A DNA stretch of 64,000 bases from Flaccisagitta enflata (GCA_965153355.1 OZ231126.1:37324001-37388000); one strand, 5' to 3'. Positions 36,128 through 54,968 are shown, counted from the stretch's first letter. Made by a program: numbers and translations. Notes: generated by a model not told the origin, from the letters alone.

Positions 36128-36265
36128 AATCATCCTAGCATATTTCTGAATCATTTCCAGTGTTTTTTGCTTCTTTTTGAGATTTTCAACTCGAGGGTTA
36201 CCGACCAACCGACCAACCGACCAACAGACAGAGCCCCTTATAGAGGTGCTTTGGCGCACCTATAA
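36128..36265 (+). repeat. Hairpin-ended element terminus, AGGTGC stem
   Basis: ACCGACCAACCGACCAACCG, CCCCTTATAG, AGGTGC-TTTGGC-GCACCT (36244-36261), then ATAAAA. It directly follows the previous copy. Confidence 0.7.
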
Positions 36266-37108
36266 AATGGGCAAAACAGCTTATTTCCTCAAAAATCATC
36301 ATTATTGGACCATTTTTGGGCTCAAAGGGCCCTCTGGGACCTGTAAAATTCCATGATATTGCTTGTCAGGGCTAGCTTGAACCAAGCAAGGTTGTACATA
36401 GGCACAAAGATATCATTTCAGTTTAAATAATGGGCAAAAATGAGCAAAAAAGCTTATTTTCCTCAAAATCGACATTTAAGGGCCCCTAGGGCCCTTTAGG
36501 GCCCATAAAGCTGGATATTTTTCCTTATTTCACCTTCTAATACACTCATAGGTTTGTATTGTACAAAAAAAAATCCTTCGAGTGACCAAAATAATACTGT
36601 GCTGGTATCGCCCAAAATGCGTATTGTGTGAGCTCAATTTTTAGAGCAAGATCAAAATTTTTGAGATTTTCAAAGTTAGATCTAAACTGAGACTTATTCG
36701 GCGATGGTTCAATTGATAAATTTTGCAAAACTCAATGCTACAGGTGCAAAAATCAACTTTTTCAAGATCTGATTTTTTTACCAAGTTGCAAATTCGACAA
36801 ACTATCACATTTAAAAAAATCATAAAGCTGCTCTGAAAAATGAGCTCACAATATCATTTTGAAAATTACTGTCATAGTTATACATAGGGATTTTTTTAAC
36901 TCTGGAATAATGAAGTGCTATTTCTATGGCACATAAACTGAAAAAAAGTACTAAAACACCCATAGATATAATTTCTTTATGTTTCAGTGAAATACTGATG
37001 TTACAAAGTGTGGACATGTTTCTTATAGTTGGCCCGGTGAATCTCGAATCATGCTTATTCTTCGAAGCCGTATTTATTATTCTTAGCAATGTAAACTTGT
37101 GTGTTTTT

Positions 37109-37314
37109 AGTTGCGTGCACACGACTCTACACCCCGCTTTGTCCGTTGGTCGGTCAGTTGGTCTCTCTGTCGGTTGGGCGGTCTGTCTGACACAATTTTT
37201 TTTTTTATCAATCTTATTTCCTTAAGTTATTTTAAGTCATTTAGGAATAAACTAAGTCATTCTAAGTTGTTATGTAAGTCTCGCACGCGACTTATAGATG
37301 TTGGCCTTGTTGTA
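37109..37314 (-). repeat. Hairpin-ended element, complete
   Basis: TTAGTTGCGTGCACACGACTC, CACCCCGCTTTGTCCG, GGTCGG repeats, AAGTCATTTAGG repeats, then GTCTCGCACGCGACTTATAG and GGCCTTGTT. It is the inverse of the 20168-20470 type. Confidence 0.8.
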
Positions 37315-37800
37315 CATCAATTCATTCATTTATTTATTGTTGATGAGAGGGGTATATAGTTACACGACCTTTGCTTTCATTTCCCCCTCTTGTCCTTTGA
37401 TTTTCTTCTTGAACTACACATGATTTTTTTCCCCATGTACCCCCTACACAGTGATATTTTGGTTTGAATAGTATGAAATAGTGCTGTGGTGGCTAAATAT
37501 TGATATTCAGTACCGCCAAAAGTGTGATATCTTTTGTATTTTTTCTACCCTTTGATTTCCTGCCTTATTTCCAAATCCTTTGTTTTTATTCCCCCCACCC
37601 CTGCCAGGGGGAAAGTTTAAAGATTCTCCTGGAATTTTTTCAGCTTGATATGGTTCAAACAAATCCTCATAACTTCTTAAGTATTTGAGCCAGAACCTTG
37701 AAATTTGAGATGTGCAATATTGAAAGCGCTGAGCAGGTCCATGCAAAAGATTGAGCTACTGACTGACCTAGGAAAATTTTCGAGTCTAAGTCTATAGAAG

Positions 37801-38043
37801 AACAAGAAGAAGAAAAAGAAGAAAAAAAAAGAAAAGAAAAAAGAAAAAGAAAAAGAAAAAGAAAAAGAAAAAGAAAAAGAAAAAGAAAAAGAAAAAAGAA
37901 AAAGAAAAAGAAAAAGTAAAAAAAAAAGAAAAAGAAAAAAAAAAGGAAAAGCAAGAAAAAAAGGAAAAGAAAGTAAAAGAGGATGAAGACAAAGAAACAA
38001 AAACAAAAACAAAAACGAAAACGAAAACGAAAACGAAAACAAA

Positions 38044-38076
<33 letters not shown>

Positions 38077-38090
38077 AAACCAAAAATTAA
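37801..38090. repeat. (GAAAAA)n / (AAAACG)n tract
   Basis: About 290 bp of purine-rich hexamer repeats. A hairpin remnant AGTCGCGTAGCACGCAATT lies at 38216-38234. Confidence 0.9.
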
Positions 38091-38299
38091 AAAGAAATGT
38101 TTCATTCAATCGCACCACTTCTGAATCAGTTAAGCTATAAAGATATGATAGGCTCGGTCAGCAAAATCAACAAACATACTGTTGACAAAAATGACTAAAA
38201 AACGGCTTATTGAGTCGCGTAGCACGCAATTAAATATCCTTATTTCTCAGTTTTTCGTTGTTCTTAAAAAAAGAGGATCTCCATCAGTTTTGTACTTTT

Positions 38300-38512
38300 G
38301 ATCTTTATGAAATAAAAGACATTTCTTGCAAGTGATAGAAAGCATACAGCGCAATCCAACAAACACAAAAAGGCGATATGGATTCGTTACAAAGTAAAGC
38401 AAATCCCTTCCCCCCAAAAGTTTAGTGTTTGATCAGGTGATCCTAATTTAGGAAATTTAGTCGTTAAGGTACATTCGATTAATAAATATATAAATAAATG
38501 CAAGCAAAATAG

Positions 38513-38551
<39 letters not shown>

Positions 38552-38584
38552 AGAGAGAGAGGGAGAGAGAGAGATACGACAGAC

Positions 38585-38617
<33 letters not shown>

Positions 38618-38720
38618 GACAGACAGACCGACAGGCAATCACAGATGACCAGAGAAACACTTCAGAATTTACACTGGGTGACTATTTTGGTCCGTTTGCA
38701 TTGTGTTTGTGATTGTAAGA
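38300..38720 (-). mobile_element. 3' end fragment of the LINE family seen at 48330-50084
   Basis: AAAGCATACAGCGCAATCCA, GGCGATATGGATTCG and CAAATCCCTTCCCCCC match 48370-48445. Both copies then have TAATAAATA(A/T)ATAAATAA and a (GA)n tract (38514-38572 here), followed by GGGTGAC. Only the 3' untranslated region is present. Confidence 0.75.
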
Positions 38721-38734
38721 CATTTGAACGACAC

Positions 38735-39016
38735 ATTATTCCAAGCACTTTTCATGTTCCAATTGCATAATTAGAGCTTAATCTACTTGCAAAATTGATT
38801 TGGAATTGATCTTGGCACTCCGTCATTGAAAGATGTTATTTTGAGGAGAAGAGAAAAAATGTCATTTTCAATAAAACATTTTAATCATTAGAAAATCATA
38901 ATCTCTCTTCGAATAGGTCAAAAACCTTGGGATTGGTCTCATTCGACAGCATTTTTTTTATATTTTATTTGTTAAAATTTTGAGCTGAATTGGTCGAGCG
39001 ATTTTTGCAAAAATCG
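38735..39016 (+). repeat. Interspersed repeat, inverted copy at 51040-51350
   Basis: Shared landmarks include CATGTTCCAATT, GGCACTCCGTCATTGAAA and GGGATTGGTCTCATTCGA. It ends with an 18-nt palindrome CGATTTTTGCAAAAATCG (38999-39016). 39020-39960 holds no recognised feature. Confidence 0.65.
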
Positions 39017-39964
39017 ATTTTAAAAATGATAAAAGTAGAAAATACTTAAAAAAAAAACAAAAAAAAAAAACGGGCAACATGTTTGTCAGTATTTTACACC
39101 CAAGCAATGATAGCCAGAGGGAGCTAACGCGACTGAGGCGAAATCAAATTTTGTCAAAAATCGCTTTATTTTAACATTATTTTCATACATGGGATGTGAA
39201 ATAACTGGTCTATATCATACATACCATTAAATAATCTCATTTTGATCATCATGTATCAATGAAGGTCATGGGGAGACCAAATACCATGGTGAAACAGCGA
39301 TATTTGAACTACTGCTATAACGTATGCTAAAGAATTGAATCATTATTTATTACAAACAAACAGAAACGGCTCTTAATATGCCGTTTTGATTTATACTTTT
39401 TTATAGAAAAAACTATGTAAAATTTTTGATCGAACGCCGTTGGCCGCGTCCAAATCGGCTTTGCCGATCGGCGCCGCCAGCCTCGCGTAAGTTAAAAAAA
39501 TTAATTCGAGCGAAAATTCCTTTGGGTGGTAACTTTTTTCGGCGTCGCAAAATTCACATCGTATCGAATGCTGTCAGGTAATTTTTTTTTCTTTCTGAGC
39601 ATTAGTAATGGAAGGCTTTTATAAAATATACAGTTCAGCATATCATTCGAATCCCCTTTGCACGAGGAACACGAATCTGGCAATGAATTTTTTTTTCTCT
39701 GTAACACGTAGAAATCAGCAGATAAAAACAATTTTACGGAGGTCCATTGACTTAATGAAAAGTAAAAATTGCATTTACTAGACAAAGTAAAATCACGTAA
39801 AATGTATCTTCATAAAAATCTGATCCAAGTTGTAGCGATGTTGAATAGTCAACGAAGTTAGTGAGGTAAGCATCGACTATATGCAAATTAGAAAGCTTGA
39901 AGTTTTGTCTGTTATGTAAAATTGAGACATAGAATTTGGTGACAGCGTGATTTGATGCATCACC

Positions 39965-46514
<6,550 letters not shown>

Positions 46515-46666
46515 AAAGAACAACTTTACGCAATCTCAAATCCCAAACGTATTTATTTGATGTGCCATTGTGAATGAATTTTTTTTACAAGAAATCTCTT
46601 GCATCAGTTAACTTTATTATGAAAACGTATTCGGATTCGATTATTTTGTTTTACAATTCAAGACAG

Positions 46667-46894
<228 letters not shown>

Positions 46895-46978
46895 CAGACA
46901 GACCAAAAAGCCAGGGAACCACGTTGAAGCCAGAAGGAAGAATGGCAAAGAATGGCCATGCATAGACGCCAATTTTTT

Positions 46979-47045
46979 GTTGCGGACACGCAACACTATG
47001 AGGCTTTGTCCGTCCGTCCATTGGTCTGTCCCTCTGTCCACCTTC
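46979..47045 (-). repeat. Hairpin-ended element terminus, GTTGCG stem
   Basis: GTTGCG-GACA-CGCAAC (46979-46994), then ACTATGAGGCTTTGTCCGTC. 47060-48160 has no gene that I can support. Confidence 0.7.
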
Positions 47046-48547
47046 AACCGTCAAAATCAACTCTACTTCGTAGCTGCCAGTGGACATTCACTGAAACAGA
47101 ATCAAATAAAAAACACTAAAAAAAACAGAAATTTGAAATTGCTCAAGAAAAGCACTGAAATTGGCCAATTTTAGCCCAAAGTAGTCCAGTCAAATCCCTA
47201 AAATAGATTTTTGGCATCATTTTCCCCTTTGTTGAGGCTGGATTAGGTTATATGAGCAAGTGAACACAAGCAGAACAAACTATGCTCGAAAAAATGTGTT
47301 GATTCTACGATTTTTCCCATTTTTTTGCCAGTTTTAGGGCATTTATTCCCCAAATGAACCTGATTAAGCTGACAGGGGAGCAGCCTAGTCAACATGCTGA
47401 ACCAGAAAGGGTGAAAAATACAAAAAACTGAAACAAAGACATGTTTGAATGAAGAGAAATGAGATTTGTCATATTTTTGGTTTTTTTTTTCTCCTTTATC
47501 TAGCTTTGAGCGGCCATAACTTTTTAACGGATGGACCGATTTAGTCGCGCAAAAAATGGATGGACGCCCCTTGAAAAACTCTACATTTTGGTCACCGATT
47601 TTGCCTAATTTTATCAAAAAACGACTGAGTTATGATTTTTTGAATGGAAACGATTACCTGACAAAAATTTTCTTCTGGACTAGGGCTTGATTTGATGATG
47701 TTTGCGCCCCTTGGAGGTCAGCCATCGGGCCAAATTTATGTTAAATAATCTTACCAAGCGTATAGGTATACATTAGGACCAAAAACGAAGTTAATTTCCG
47801 ATTTTTAAATTTTCACTCCCCCTGGCTAGCAATGAGTAAAACAAAAGTTAATCGGTTACAACAGGACCAGGTTCATTTGCATCGGTTTTAGGGAAGAAGT
47901 TACACAACCAGTCATTCTGCATCGTTAAGTTCAAGAAAATCGATTGTCTAGAGTCTAGAGGGTAAAAATGATTTGGAGCAAGGCCTGTTTCTACTTGTGA
48001 CAATCGCGTTTTAGACGGGCCACTCGGTTGCTTCCTATGTTCGTACACCCGCACCGCTCTTTCTGCGCACTTGTTCCGCAGTGCTTTGGTTCATGGGCTC
48101 ACTCACTCACTTCGCTCACTCCCGCGTGGGATTACTGAATATGTTCACACCGTACAAGTGTAAGTGAACAAGGCCGGATACACGGCTACCGAAGTCGCGT
48201 GCGGGTGGACAGGGGCCATATTTGAGGTCACCAGACCATTTGGGCAGGAGCAGTGTGGTCAAAGAAATAAAATCATAAAAAAAGTAAAGTGTGACCAAAC
48301 GACCGATGGAAAAAGCGGGTTGTAGAGTCAAATGATGAAATGAAATGAAAGACATTTATTGTAAATGAAGAAAGCATACAGTGCAATCAAACATATACAA
48401 AAGGGCGATATGGATTCGACACAAAGTGATACAAATCCCTTCCCCCTGAAAAGTTCAACATGTTCAGATCTTTAAAACAGGCCTACCATGTTTAGGCAAG
48501 TAAGTATGTACATTTCAATCGAAGTAGTTAATAAATAAATAAATAAT

Positions 48548-48605
<58 letters not shown>

Positions 48606-48669
48606 ATGGGTGACAATTTTGTATTCGTATTTTGAATGCGCTGGGATTGACTTGAAAATTGCGTTGATA

Positions 48670-49095
48670 TTGATGATGTGGGTGTTGCTGCTAATCAGGC
48701 TGTCGGTCCAGTGGGACCACTACAGCTGATGGCGCGGAGTTTCTGTAATTGATGATGTTGATGTTCTTGCTAATCAGGCTGTCGATCCAGTGGGACCACT
48801 ACAGCTGATGATGCAGAATTACTGTTTATTTGCCGCCTCATGTCTCAAATATGCTGGGATTATCTTGAAAGTTACATTGAAATTAATCTTGTTGGTGTTG
48901 CTGCTAATCAGGCTGTTGGTCCAGTGGGACCACTACAGTTAGTGGCGCGGAGTTGCTGTATTTGATGATGTTGATGTTATTGCTAATCAGGCTATTGGTC
49001 CAGTGGGACCACTACAGCTGATGGTGCAAAATTCCTGTTGATTTGCAGCCTTGTAACTTGGATGCAATCAAAATCATTGATTCAGAATGACGTCA
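48670..49095. repeat. Dimeric tandem repeat in the LINE 3' region
   Basis: CTAATCAGGC followed by GGTCCAGTGGGACCACTACA occurs at 48691, 48770, 48904 and 48983. The spacings of 79, 134 and 79 bp mean a 213-bp dimer present twice. GGTCC-AGTG-GGACC is itself a hairpin. Confidence 0.85.
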
Positions 49096-50084
49096 AGCGG
49101 TGATTGTAAATTGGTGTTGACCTTGGACTTATGATTTGCAATGAGATCCTGGATATGAGGATTGAACGATTTCATTGTACAGAGTAGCTTTAGGTTAAGA
49201 ATCTTGAATCTTTCTTCTAAGGAAAGCATGGATGCATATTCATGGAGTAGCTTGATTCTGATGTACTTTGGTAGTTTCAGGCAAATTCGCAGAGCATCGT
49301 TTTGAACTCTCTGAAGACGTTCTAACTGCATCTTTGGTGCTGCTACAAATGCAATGCTGCCACACTCCAAAACTGGACGTACATAGCTTTTGTAAAGTTT
49401 TGCAAGGATTTCTGGTTTCGTGCCATTATATGCAAGGACCTTTAGGACACTCAGCTTTCTTGTGGTTTTGTTGATAATTGTGTCAAAGTGGTTTTTAAAT
49501 GATAGCTGATCATCAATTTCTATGCCAAGAAATTTGGCACTTTTGACCGGTCTGATTAGATCATTGAAAAGAAGCAAGGCATGATTTTCAGTGGTTATTT
49601 CTCGATTTCTTGAAATGAATAAGAGATTAGATTTTTCACCATTGAGCTTCACCCTCCACCTCCGACACCATCCCTCTAAGCAGTTCAGGGCTGTATGTGT
49701 TTTATGGCCATGGAACGAGTGTAGGTTGTGGCCCAGTTGGGCCTCATCAGCAAATTGGGAGAGGCTGCAGTTGCGTTCAATAGAGTCGGGGTAGTCATTT
49801 ACATAGATGATATATATTAGTGGTGAAAAAGGGCTGCCTTGTGGGGTGCCTGCTTTGAGATACACCATATGTGAAGAACAACCTTCATATACCACTTTCA
49901 GAGTTCGGTCAGTGAGAAATGAGCTTAACAGACGAATTGTTCGATTTGGAAGCTTCAAGTTTTTTTTTCAGCTTGTATCTATTTCCATTGTGCCAGCAGC
50001 GATCAAATGCTGCCTCAGCATCAAGGAATAACGCCGCTGTGGTTTGTTGATTTTTAAAACCAATATGTGATTGTTCAGAAAGTC
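49074..50084 (-). pseudogene. LINE reverse transcriptase fragment, frameshifted, altered active site
   Basis: Minus strand. The upstream part (from about 50084) carries the motif A region ALFLDAEAAFDRCWH. A run of nine A (+ strand T run at about 49960-49968) shifts the frame. The downstream frame (49958-49074) has GTPQGSPFSPLIYIIYVND and then FADE (49743-49754), where active LINEs have (Y/F)ADD. The rest is thumb and C-terminal sequence (RPVLECGSIAF, LERLQRVQNDALRICLKLP). The frameshift and the Asp-to-Glu change both argue for an inactive copy. Confidence 0.85.
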
Positions 50085-50274
50085 GTAGAGTCGCGTGCAC
50101 ACGACTAAAAAGCTAGAACGAGCAAGAACGGTAGCGTGAATCTCGACTGAGGGAAATACAGTGGCAGATTCAGGACAAAGAAAACCAAAACAAAGTAAAA
50201 AATCCCAGTGGTTCCAAATAGTGATTCTTTACAACACCTCACCTTTGCAACAACATAGACAGCAGCATCTGTAA

Positions 50275-50323
50275 CAACAACAACAACAACAACAACGACA
50301 ATGACAACAACAACGACAACAAT

Positions 50324-50354
<31 letters not shown>

Positions 50355-50400
50355 GCAACAACAACAACAACAACAACAACAAGGGCGGCGGTGAAAGAAG
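50275..50400. repeat. (CAA)n microsatellite
   Basis: Degenerate CAA/CGA repeats. A GCGGCAGCAG stretch follows but no gene. Confidence 0.9.
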
Positions 50401-50461
50401 CGGCTTTAGCGGCAGCAGAAGCGACGGTAGAAGCAGCAGCGGCATTAGAAAAATGGATAGT

Positions 50462-50612
50462 AACAAGGCCGGATACACAGCAATCCAGTTGCAGACGTTT
50501 GGGCAGGAGCAGTAGTGCAAAAACCGCTCGGAATTCAAAAAATGTTACGGGACCGACGGACCGACGGACTGACCGACATGGCAAGGAGTAGAGTCGCGTG
50601 TCCGCGACTAAA
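50462..50612 (+). repeat. Hairpin-ended element, AGTCGCG stem with TGTC loop
   Basis: AACAAGGCCGGATACACAGC ... ACCGACGGACCGACGGACTG ... AGTCGCG-TGTC-CGCGACT (50592-50609-ish), then AAAA. Complete. 50620-51030 holds nothing recognised. Confidence 0.85.
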
Positions 50613-51039
50613 AACTAGCATCACGGAATTCAAAAGGCTGTTCGTAACGCGAAATTCTGGATGACACGAAATTGGCCGAATTAGTGATCTCTGAGCGTAA
50701 TCAGCCCCTGCCCAACCAATATACAGCTCCTGTTAACCCTTATTACTGCCCCTGCCTATCTGTATACTGTCCCTGCCCACTGCCAGCGATTGGAAGAGAA
50801 GCGATGATCTGATGAAGATTTCAGAATTTCGATTAATATACTAAGTGACGATTTTGACTTGTGTGCTGGTGTGAAGCGGTTCTTTACTGATCACTACGGC
50901 TCGCCACGCGGCATGTAGACCCGGATGCATCATATATCAAATCTATCTTGGCCAGAAGAGTCATATCCTGCATACACGCGCGTTCACAGAGTTGTTAAAG
51001 ACAGAGTAAGAAAAAAGTGAAAAATCATATGTCCTTTTT

Positions 51040-51350
51040 AGAAAATGAAAATCAATTTTCTTAAAAACTATTAGGTCGATTGAGCTGAGATTTTTTTGCA
51101 GAGCAAGAACTAAAAAATTGGCTTCGAATGAGACCAATCCCAAAATTTTCAACCAATTAGAAGAGGAGTTATGATTTCATGAAGATTCAAATATTCCATT
51201 GAATTAAGATAATTTTTCTTTTACCTCAAAAATTGCATTTTTCAATGAAGGAGTGCCTAGATGAAGTTCAAATCGATTTTGCGAGAAGATTGGGCTCTAA
51301 TTTTAAAATTGGAACATGAAAAGTGCTTGGAAATAATTTGATTTTCTAAT
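51040..51350 (-). repeat. Interspersed repeat, inverted copy of 38735-39016
   Basis: It holds the same landmarks in inverse order (TCGAATGAGACCAATCCCAA, AATGAAGGAGTGCC, AATTGGAACATG). Confidence 0.65.
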
Positions 51351-51726
51351 GCCCATGTTGAGCCCATCCTATTGTAAGGAGTTTGCCTGGCTGGCTTCAG
51401 GTCTGGAGTTGTTTCGGGCACCTTGTGCACATAGTGGCATCAAGGGCTGTAGGCTGTTTGTAGCGATCATCTATGAATATGGATTTGACAAGGCGCCGCG
51501 ATGATCTTTGTTTTTTATTCGTTGCTACTGATTTAGACTGCGCAGAGGTCATTTGATAAAGTTGAGATTTGGGCTGCTCCTCCTACACTCCTAGTTTCCC
51601 ATTAGCAATGCTAACTATATACGCAGTTTATTTCAAATGGTAACATGAAGCTTAGAATTTAGTTTGTTTGTAGATCCTAAAAGTCCCCCAAAAAATCGGA
51701 TCGGAAATTGCTAACCTGTTATATTT

Positions 51727-51727
<1 letters not shown>

Positions 51728-51811
<84 letters not shown>
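51728..51811. repeat. (CT)n microsatellite
   Basis: About 42 CT units. A fragment related to the hairpin elements (AGTCGGTGCCTAAGCAACTC) is at about 51972-51992. 51350-51720 holds nothing recognised. Confidence 0.95.
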
Positions 51812-51813
<2 letters not shown>

Positions 51814-52049
51814 CATTCACTCATTCACTCTCTGATTACCGCTGAACCGCATTTCGACTCAGACGTTGGTCAAATCGAGGGGTCCTAAAACAAGGTTGGA
51901 ATTTTCTAGAAGACGGAAAAAGTTTGCTTTGATAAACGATGACGATAAACGATTGCTTCCGTATATTTTTAGTCGGTGCCTAAGCAACTCTATAAGAGGG
52001 TGTTAACCAAAGTTAACATTCTTAGAGATCAACAAAAATCTTATCGTAG

Positions 52050-52345
52050 CTGCTCTAGGGGTTGAACTAACCCCACTCAAAATTGCAGCAAAATTCATCA
52101 GGAGGTTCGACGACGACAGCCGAAATTGTCGATGGCCGTCGAGCCAATTTCTGCCTACAACAGCGACGTCGAGCTTTGGCCAACTTTGAACGTCAAACTA
52201 ACAACCTTAACGACCTTCGAGATCGCTGAAATCTTTATCAAAGCTGCTAATGGGTTAAAACTACCTTCAGCTCAAATCTCAGCCAAATTTGTCAAGAATT
52301 ACGACGACAGCAGCCGATGACGTTGAAGGCCGTCGAGCCAAATTC
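52050..52345 (+). repeat. Diverged tandem pair of about 190 bp
   Basis: ACGACGACAGCCGA plus GGCCGTCGAGCCAA near 52110-52150 recurs as ACGACGACAGCAGCCGA plus GGCCGTCGAGCCAA near 52300-52345. A 64-residue frame spans it; it is GC-rich and could be a relic of coding sequence, but it is not recognised. Confidence 0.5.
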
Positions 52346-52582
52346 CGCTTTCAGCGCACTGTGGTCCCCAAAATGAAAATTTGGGCGCTAACTTAAAAAT
52401 TTGATTTTTTCGCCCAGATGTTATTCAGCATCCTAAAAAAACGCTACCTGGCAGTGATTGATGTGCCGGATCAAATGATAACGCCTGCAGGTGTGTAGCC
52501 GTAACAGTTTTGGAGAAAAAGGGTGATTTAGTATGATATTCAGCGCACAGTGTGCGACAAATTGCAAACTCAGGCGCAAAAT

Positions 52583-54968
52583 AACAAGGCCAACACCTAT
52601 AAGTCGCGTGCAGGACAAAAATAACTGAACTGACCTGACTCCTTATTGTATCTTTTTATCAAAAATCAGACTTACTCCAGACCCAAACCAGACTCAAACC
52701 AGATTTAAACCAAACCAAAACCAGACCAAAACCAGACCGAAACCAGACCTAAACCAGACCTAAACCAGACATAAACCAGACCTAAACCAGACCTAAACCA
52801 GACATGAACCAGACTTAAACCATACTTAAAACAGACTTAAACCAGACTTAAACCAGACTCGAACCAGACTCAAACCAGACTCAAACCTGACTCAAACCAT
52901 ACTTAAACCAGACTAAACCATAAATAAGCCAGACTTAAACCAGACTTAAACCAGAATTAAACCAGACTTAAACCAGACTTAAACCAGACTTAAACCAGAC
53001 TTAAACCAGAATTAAACCAGACCTAAAACAGACTTAAACCAGCAGACTTAAACCAGCAGACTTAAACCAGCAGACTTAAACCAGCTGACCTAAACCAGCA
53101 GACTTAAACCAGCTGACTTAAACCAGCAGACTTAAACCAGTGGCAGTGATTGATGTGCCGGATCAAATGATAACGCCTGCAGGTGTGTAGCCGTAACAGT
53201 TTTGGAGAAAAAGGGTGATTTAGTATGATATTCAGCGCACAGTGTGCGACAAATTGCAAACTCAGGCGCAAAATAACAAGGCCAACACCTATAAGTCGCG
53301 TGCAGGACAAAAATAACTGAACTGACCTGACTCCTTATTGTATCTTTTTATCAAAAATCAGACTTACTCCAGACCCAAACCAGACTCAAACCAGATTTAA
53401 ACCAAACCAAAACCAGACCAAAACCAGACCGAAACCAGACCTAAACCAGACCTAAACCAGACATAAACCAGACCTAAACCAGACCTAAACCAGACTCGAA
53501 CCAGACTCAAACCAGACTCAAACCTGACTCAAACCATACTTAAACCAGACTAAACCATAAATAAGCCAGACTTAAACCAGACTTAAACCAGAATTAAACC
53601 AGACTTAAACCAGACTTAAACCAGACTTAAACCAGACTTAAACCAGAATTAAACCAGACCTAAAACAGACTTAAACCAGCAGACTTAAACCAGCAGACTT
53701 AAACCAGCAGACTTAAACCAGCTGACCTAAACCAGCAGACTTAAACCAGCTGACTTAAACCAGCAGACTTAAACCAGCAGACCTAAACCAGCAGACTTAA
53801 ACCAGCAGACTTAAACCAGCAGACTTGAACCAGCAGACTTAAACCAGCAGACTTAAACCAGCAGACTTAGCCAGCAGACTTAAACCAGCCAACTTAAACC
53901 AGCAGAATTAAACCAGCAGACTTAACCTGCAGACCTAAACCAACAGACCTAAATCAGCCATCTCAAACCAGCCAACCTAAACCAGCAACCTAAACCAGCC
54001 AACTTAAACCAGCAGACAAAACCAGTGGACTTAAACCAGCAGACTTTAACCAGCAGACTTAAACCAGCAGACCTAAACCAGCAGACCTAAACCAGCAGAC
54101 TTAAACCAACAGACTTAAACCAGCAGACTTAAACCAGCAGACTTGAAATGCCACATTTGACCAAAACATACCAAAAAACAAAAATGACCAAGACATACCA
54201 AAAAACCTAGATGACCAAAAAAATGAAAATAAAAAAAAACAATAAAACAAAAAAACAAAAAACCCTAAAACCCAAAACCAAAAAACCAAAAAACCAAAAA
54301 ACCAAAAAAACCAAAAAAACCAAAAACCAAAAAACATAAAAGACCAAAACATACCAAAAAACCATGTTAGATGACCAAAAATGACCTGAAATCTTCCAAA
54401 ATGACTTAAAATGCCCAAAAAATACACAAATGACTTAAATTAACAGAGTGACATAAATGATCAAAAATGACCAAAAATGACAAAAAGCAACCAGAAATGA
54501 CCAAAAGCAACCAAAAATGACCAAAAACAACAACATAATGACTCAAAATAACTCCAGAAGACCCAAATTGATCAAAAACAACGCAAAAAAGCAAAGTGTT
54601 ACTAAAAACTACAAAAGCCAAAAATAACTTGAGTGACTGAGAATGAGTTGGAATGACTTGTAATGACTTAAAATGACTTTGAATGACTTAGAATAACTTA
54701 GAATGACTAAGAATGACTAAAATTGACTCATAATAACATAAAATGACAAAAATGACAAAAAATGACAAAATGACTTAAGTGACTAAAATTAACTGAAAAT
54801 GACTGAAAATGACTTAAAATGACATAAAATGACTTAAAATGACGAAAAATACCCTAAAATGACGTAAAACGACGAAAAAAAGCTAAGTGTTACGGACAGA
54901 CCGACGGACCGACCGACGGACCGACGGACCGACAGAGCGGGTTATAGAGTCGCGTGCACGCGACTAAA
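52583..54968 (+). repeat. Hairpin-ended element hugely expanded by an internal array
   Basis: It starts AACAAGGCCAACACCTATAA and ends with the perfect 18-bp palindrome at 54948-54965, then AAA. Between them, 52660-54150 is a minisatellite of CTTAAACCAGA / CAGCAGACTTAAAC, 54170-54400 is ACCAAAAA repeats, and 54400-54860 is TGACTTAAAA repeats. A 53141-53790 block duplicates 52449-53130. Confidence 0.8.

Larger units (their letters stand above)
33780..37060. mobile_element. Large inverted-repeat structure, arms 33780-34160 and 36580-37060
   Basis: The left arm has GAGATTCGCCGGGCCAACTA, TATGTCCACA, CAGATTTTGAAAAAGTTGAT and CCAGCACAGTATTGT. Each occurs inverted in the right arm, in mirrored order. 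The 2.4-kb interior holds (GGA)n tracts (34985-35010, 35120-35180, 35440-35475) and the element at 35585-36265. The inner repeats resemble 3840-4600. No transposase frame. Confidence 0.65.
48330..50084 (-). mobile_element. 5'-truncated LINE (non-LTR retrotransposon)
   Basis: The insertion is about 1755 bp on the minus strand. At its 3' end (48330-48350) it has an ATTTC-type tail. From 48350 to 49070 is an untranslated region with a (GA)n tract and a dimeric repeat. It carries only part of a reverse transcriptase, broken by a frameshift (separate entry). An 8-bp direct repeat, GTAGAGTC, flanks it. The endonuclease and the N-terminus are absent, as in most dead LINE copies. The type resembles Jockey/CR1-like elements; I cannot fix the clade. 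Confidence 0.85.
48168..50108 (+). repeat. Hairpin-ended element split by a LINE insertion
   Basis: The 5' part is 48168-48329 (AACAAGGCCGGATACACGGC ... AAAGCGGGTTGTAGAGTC). The 3' part resumes at 50085 (GTAGAGTCGCGTGCACACGACTAAAA). GTAGAGTC is present on both sides (48322-48329, 50085-50092). Confidence 0.85.
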
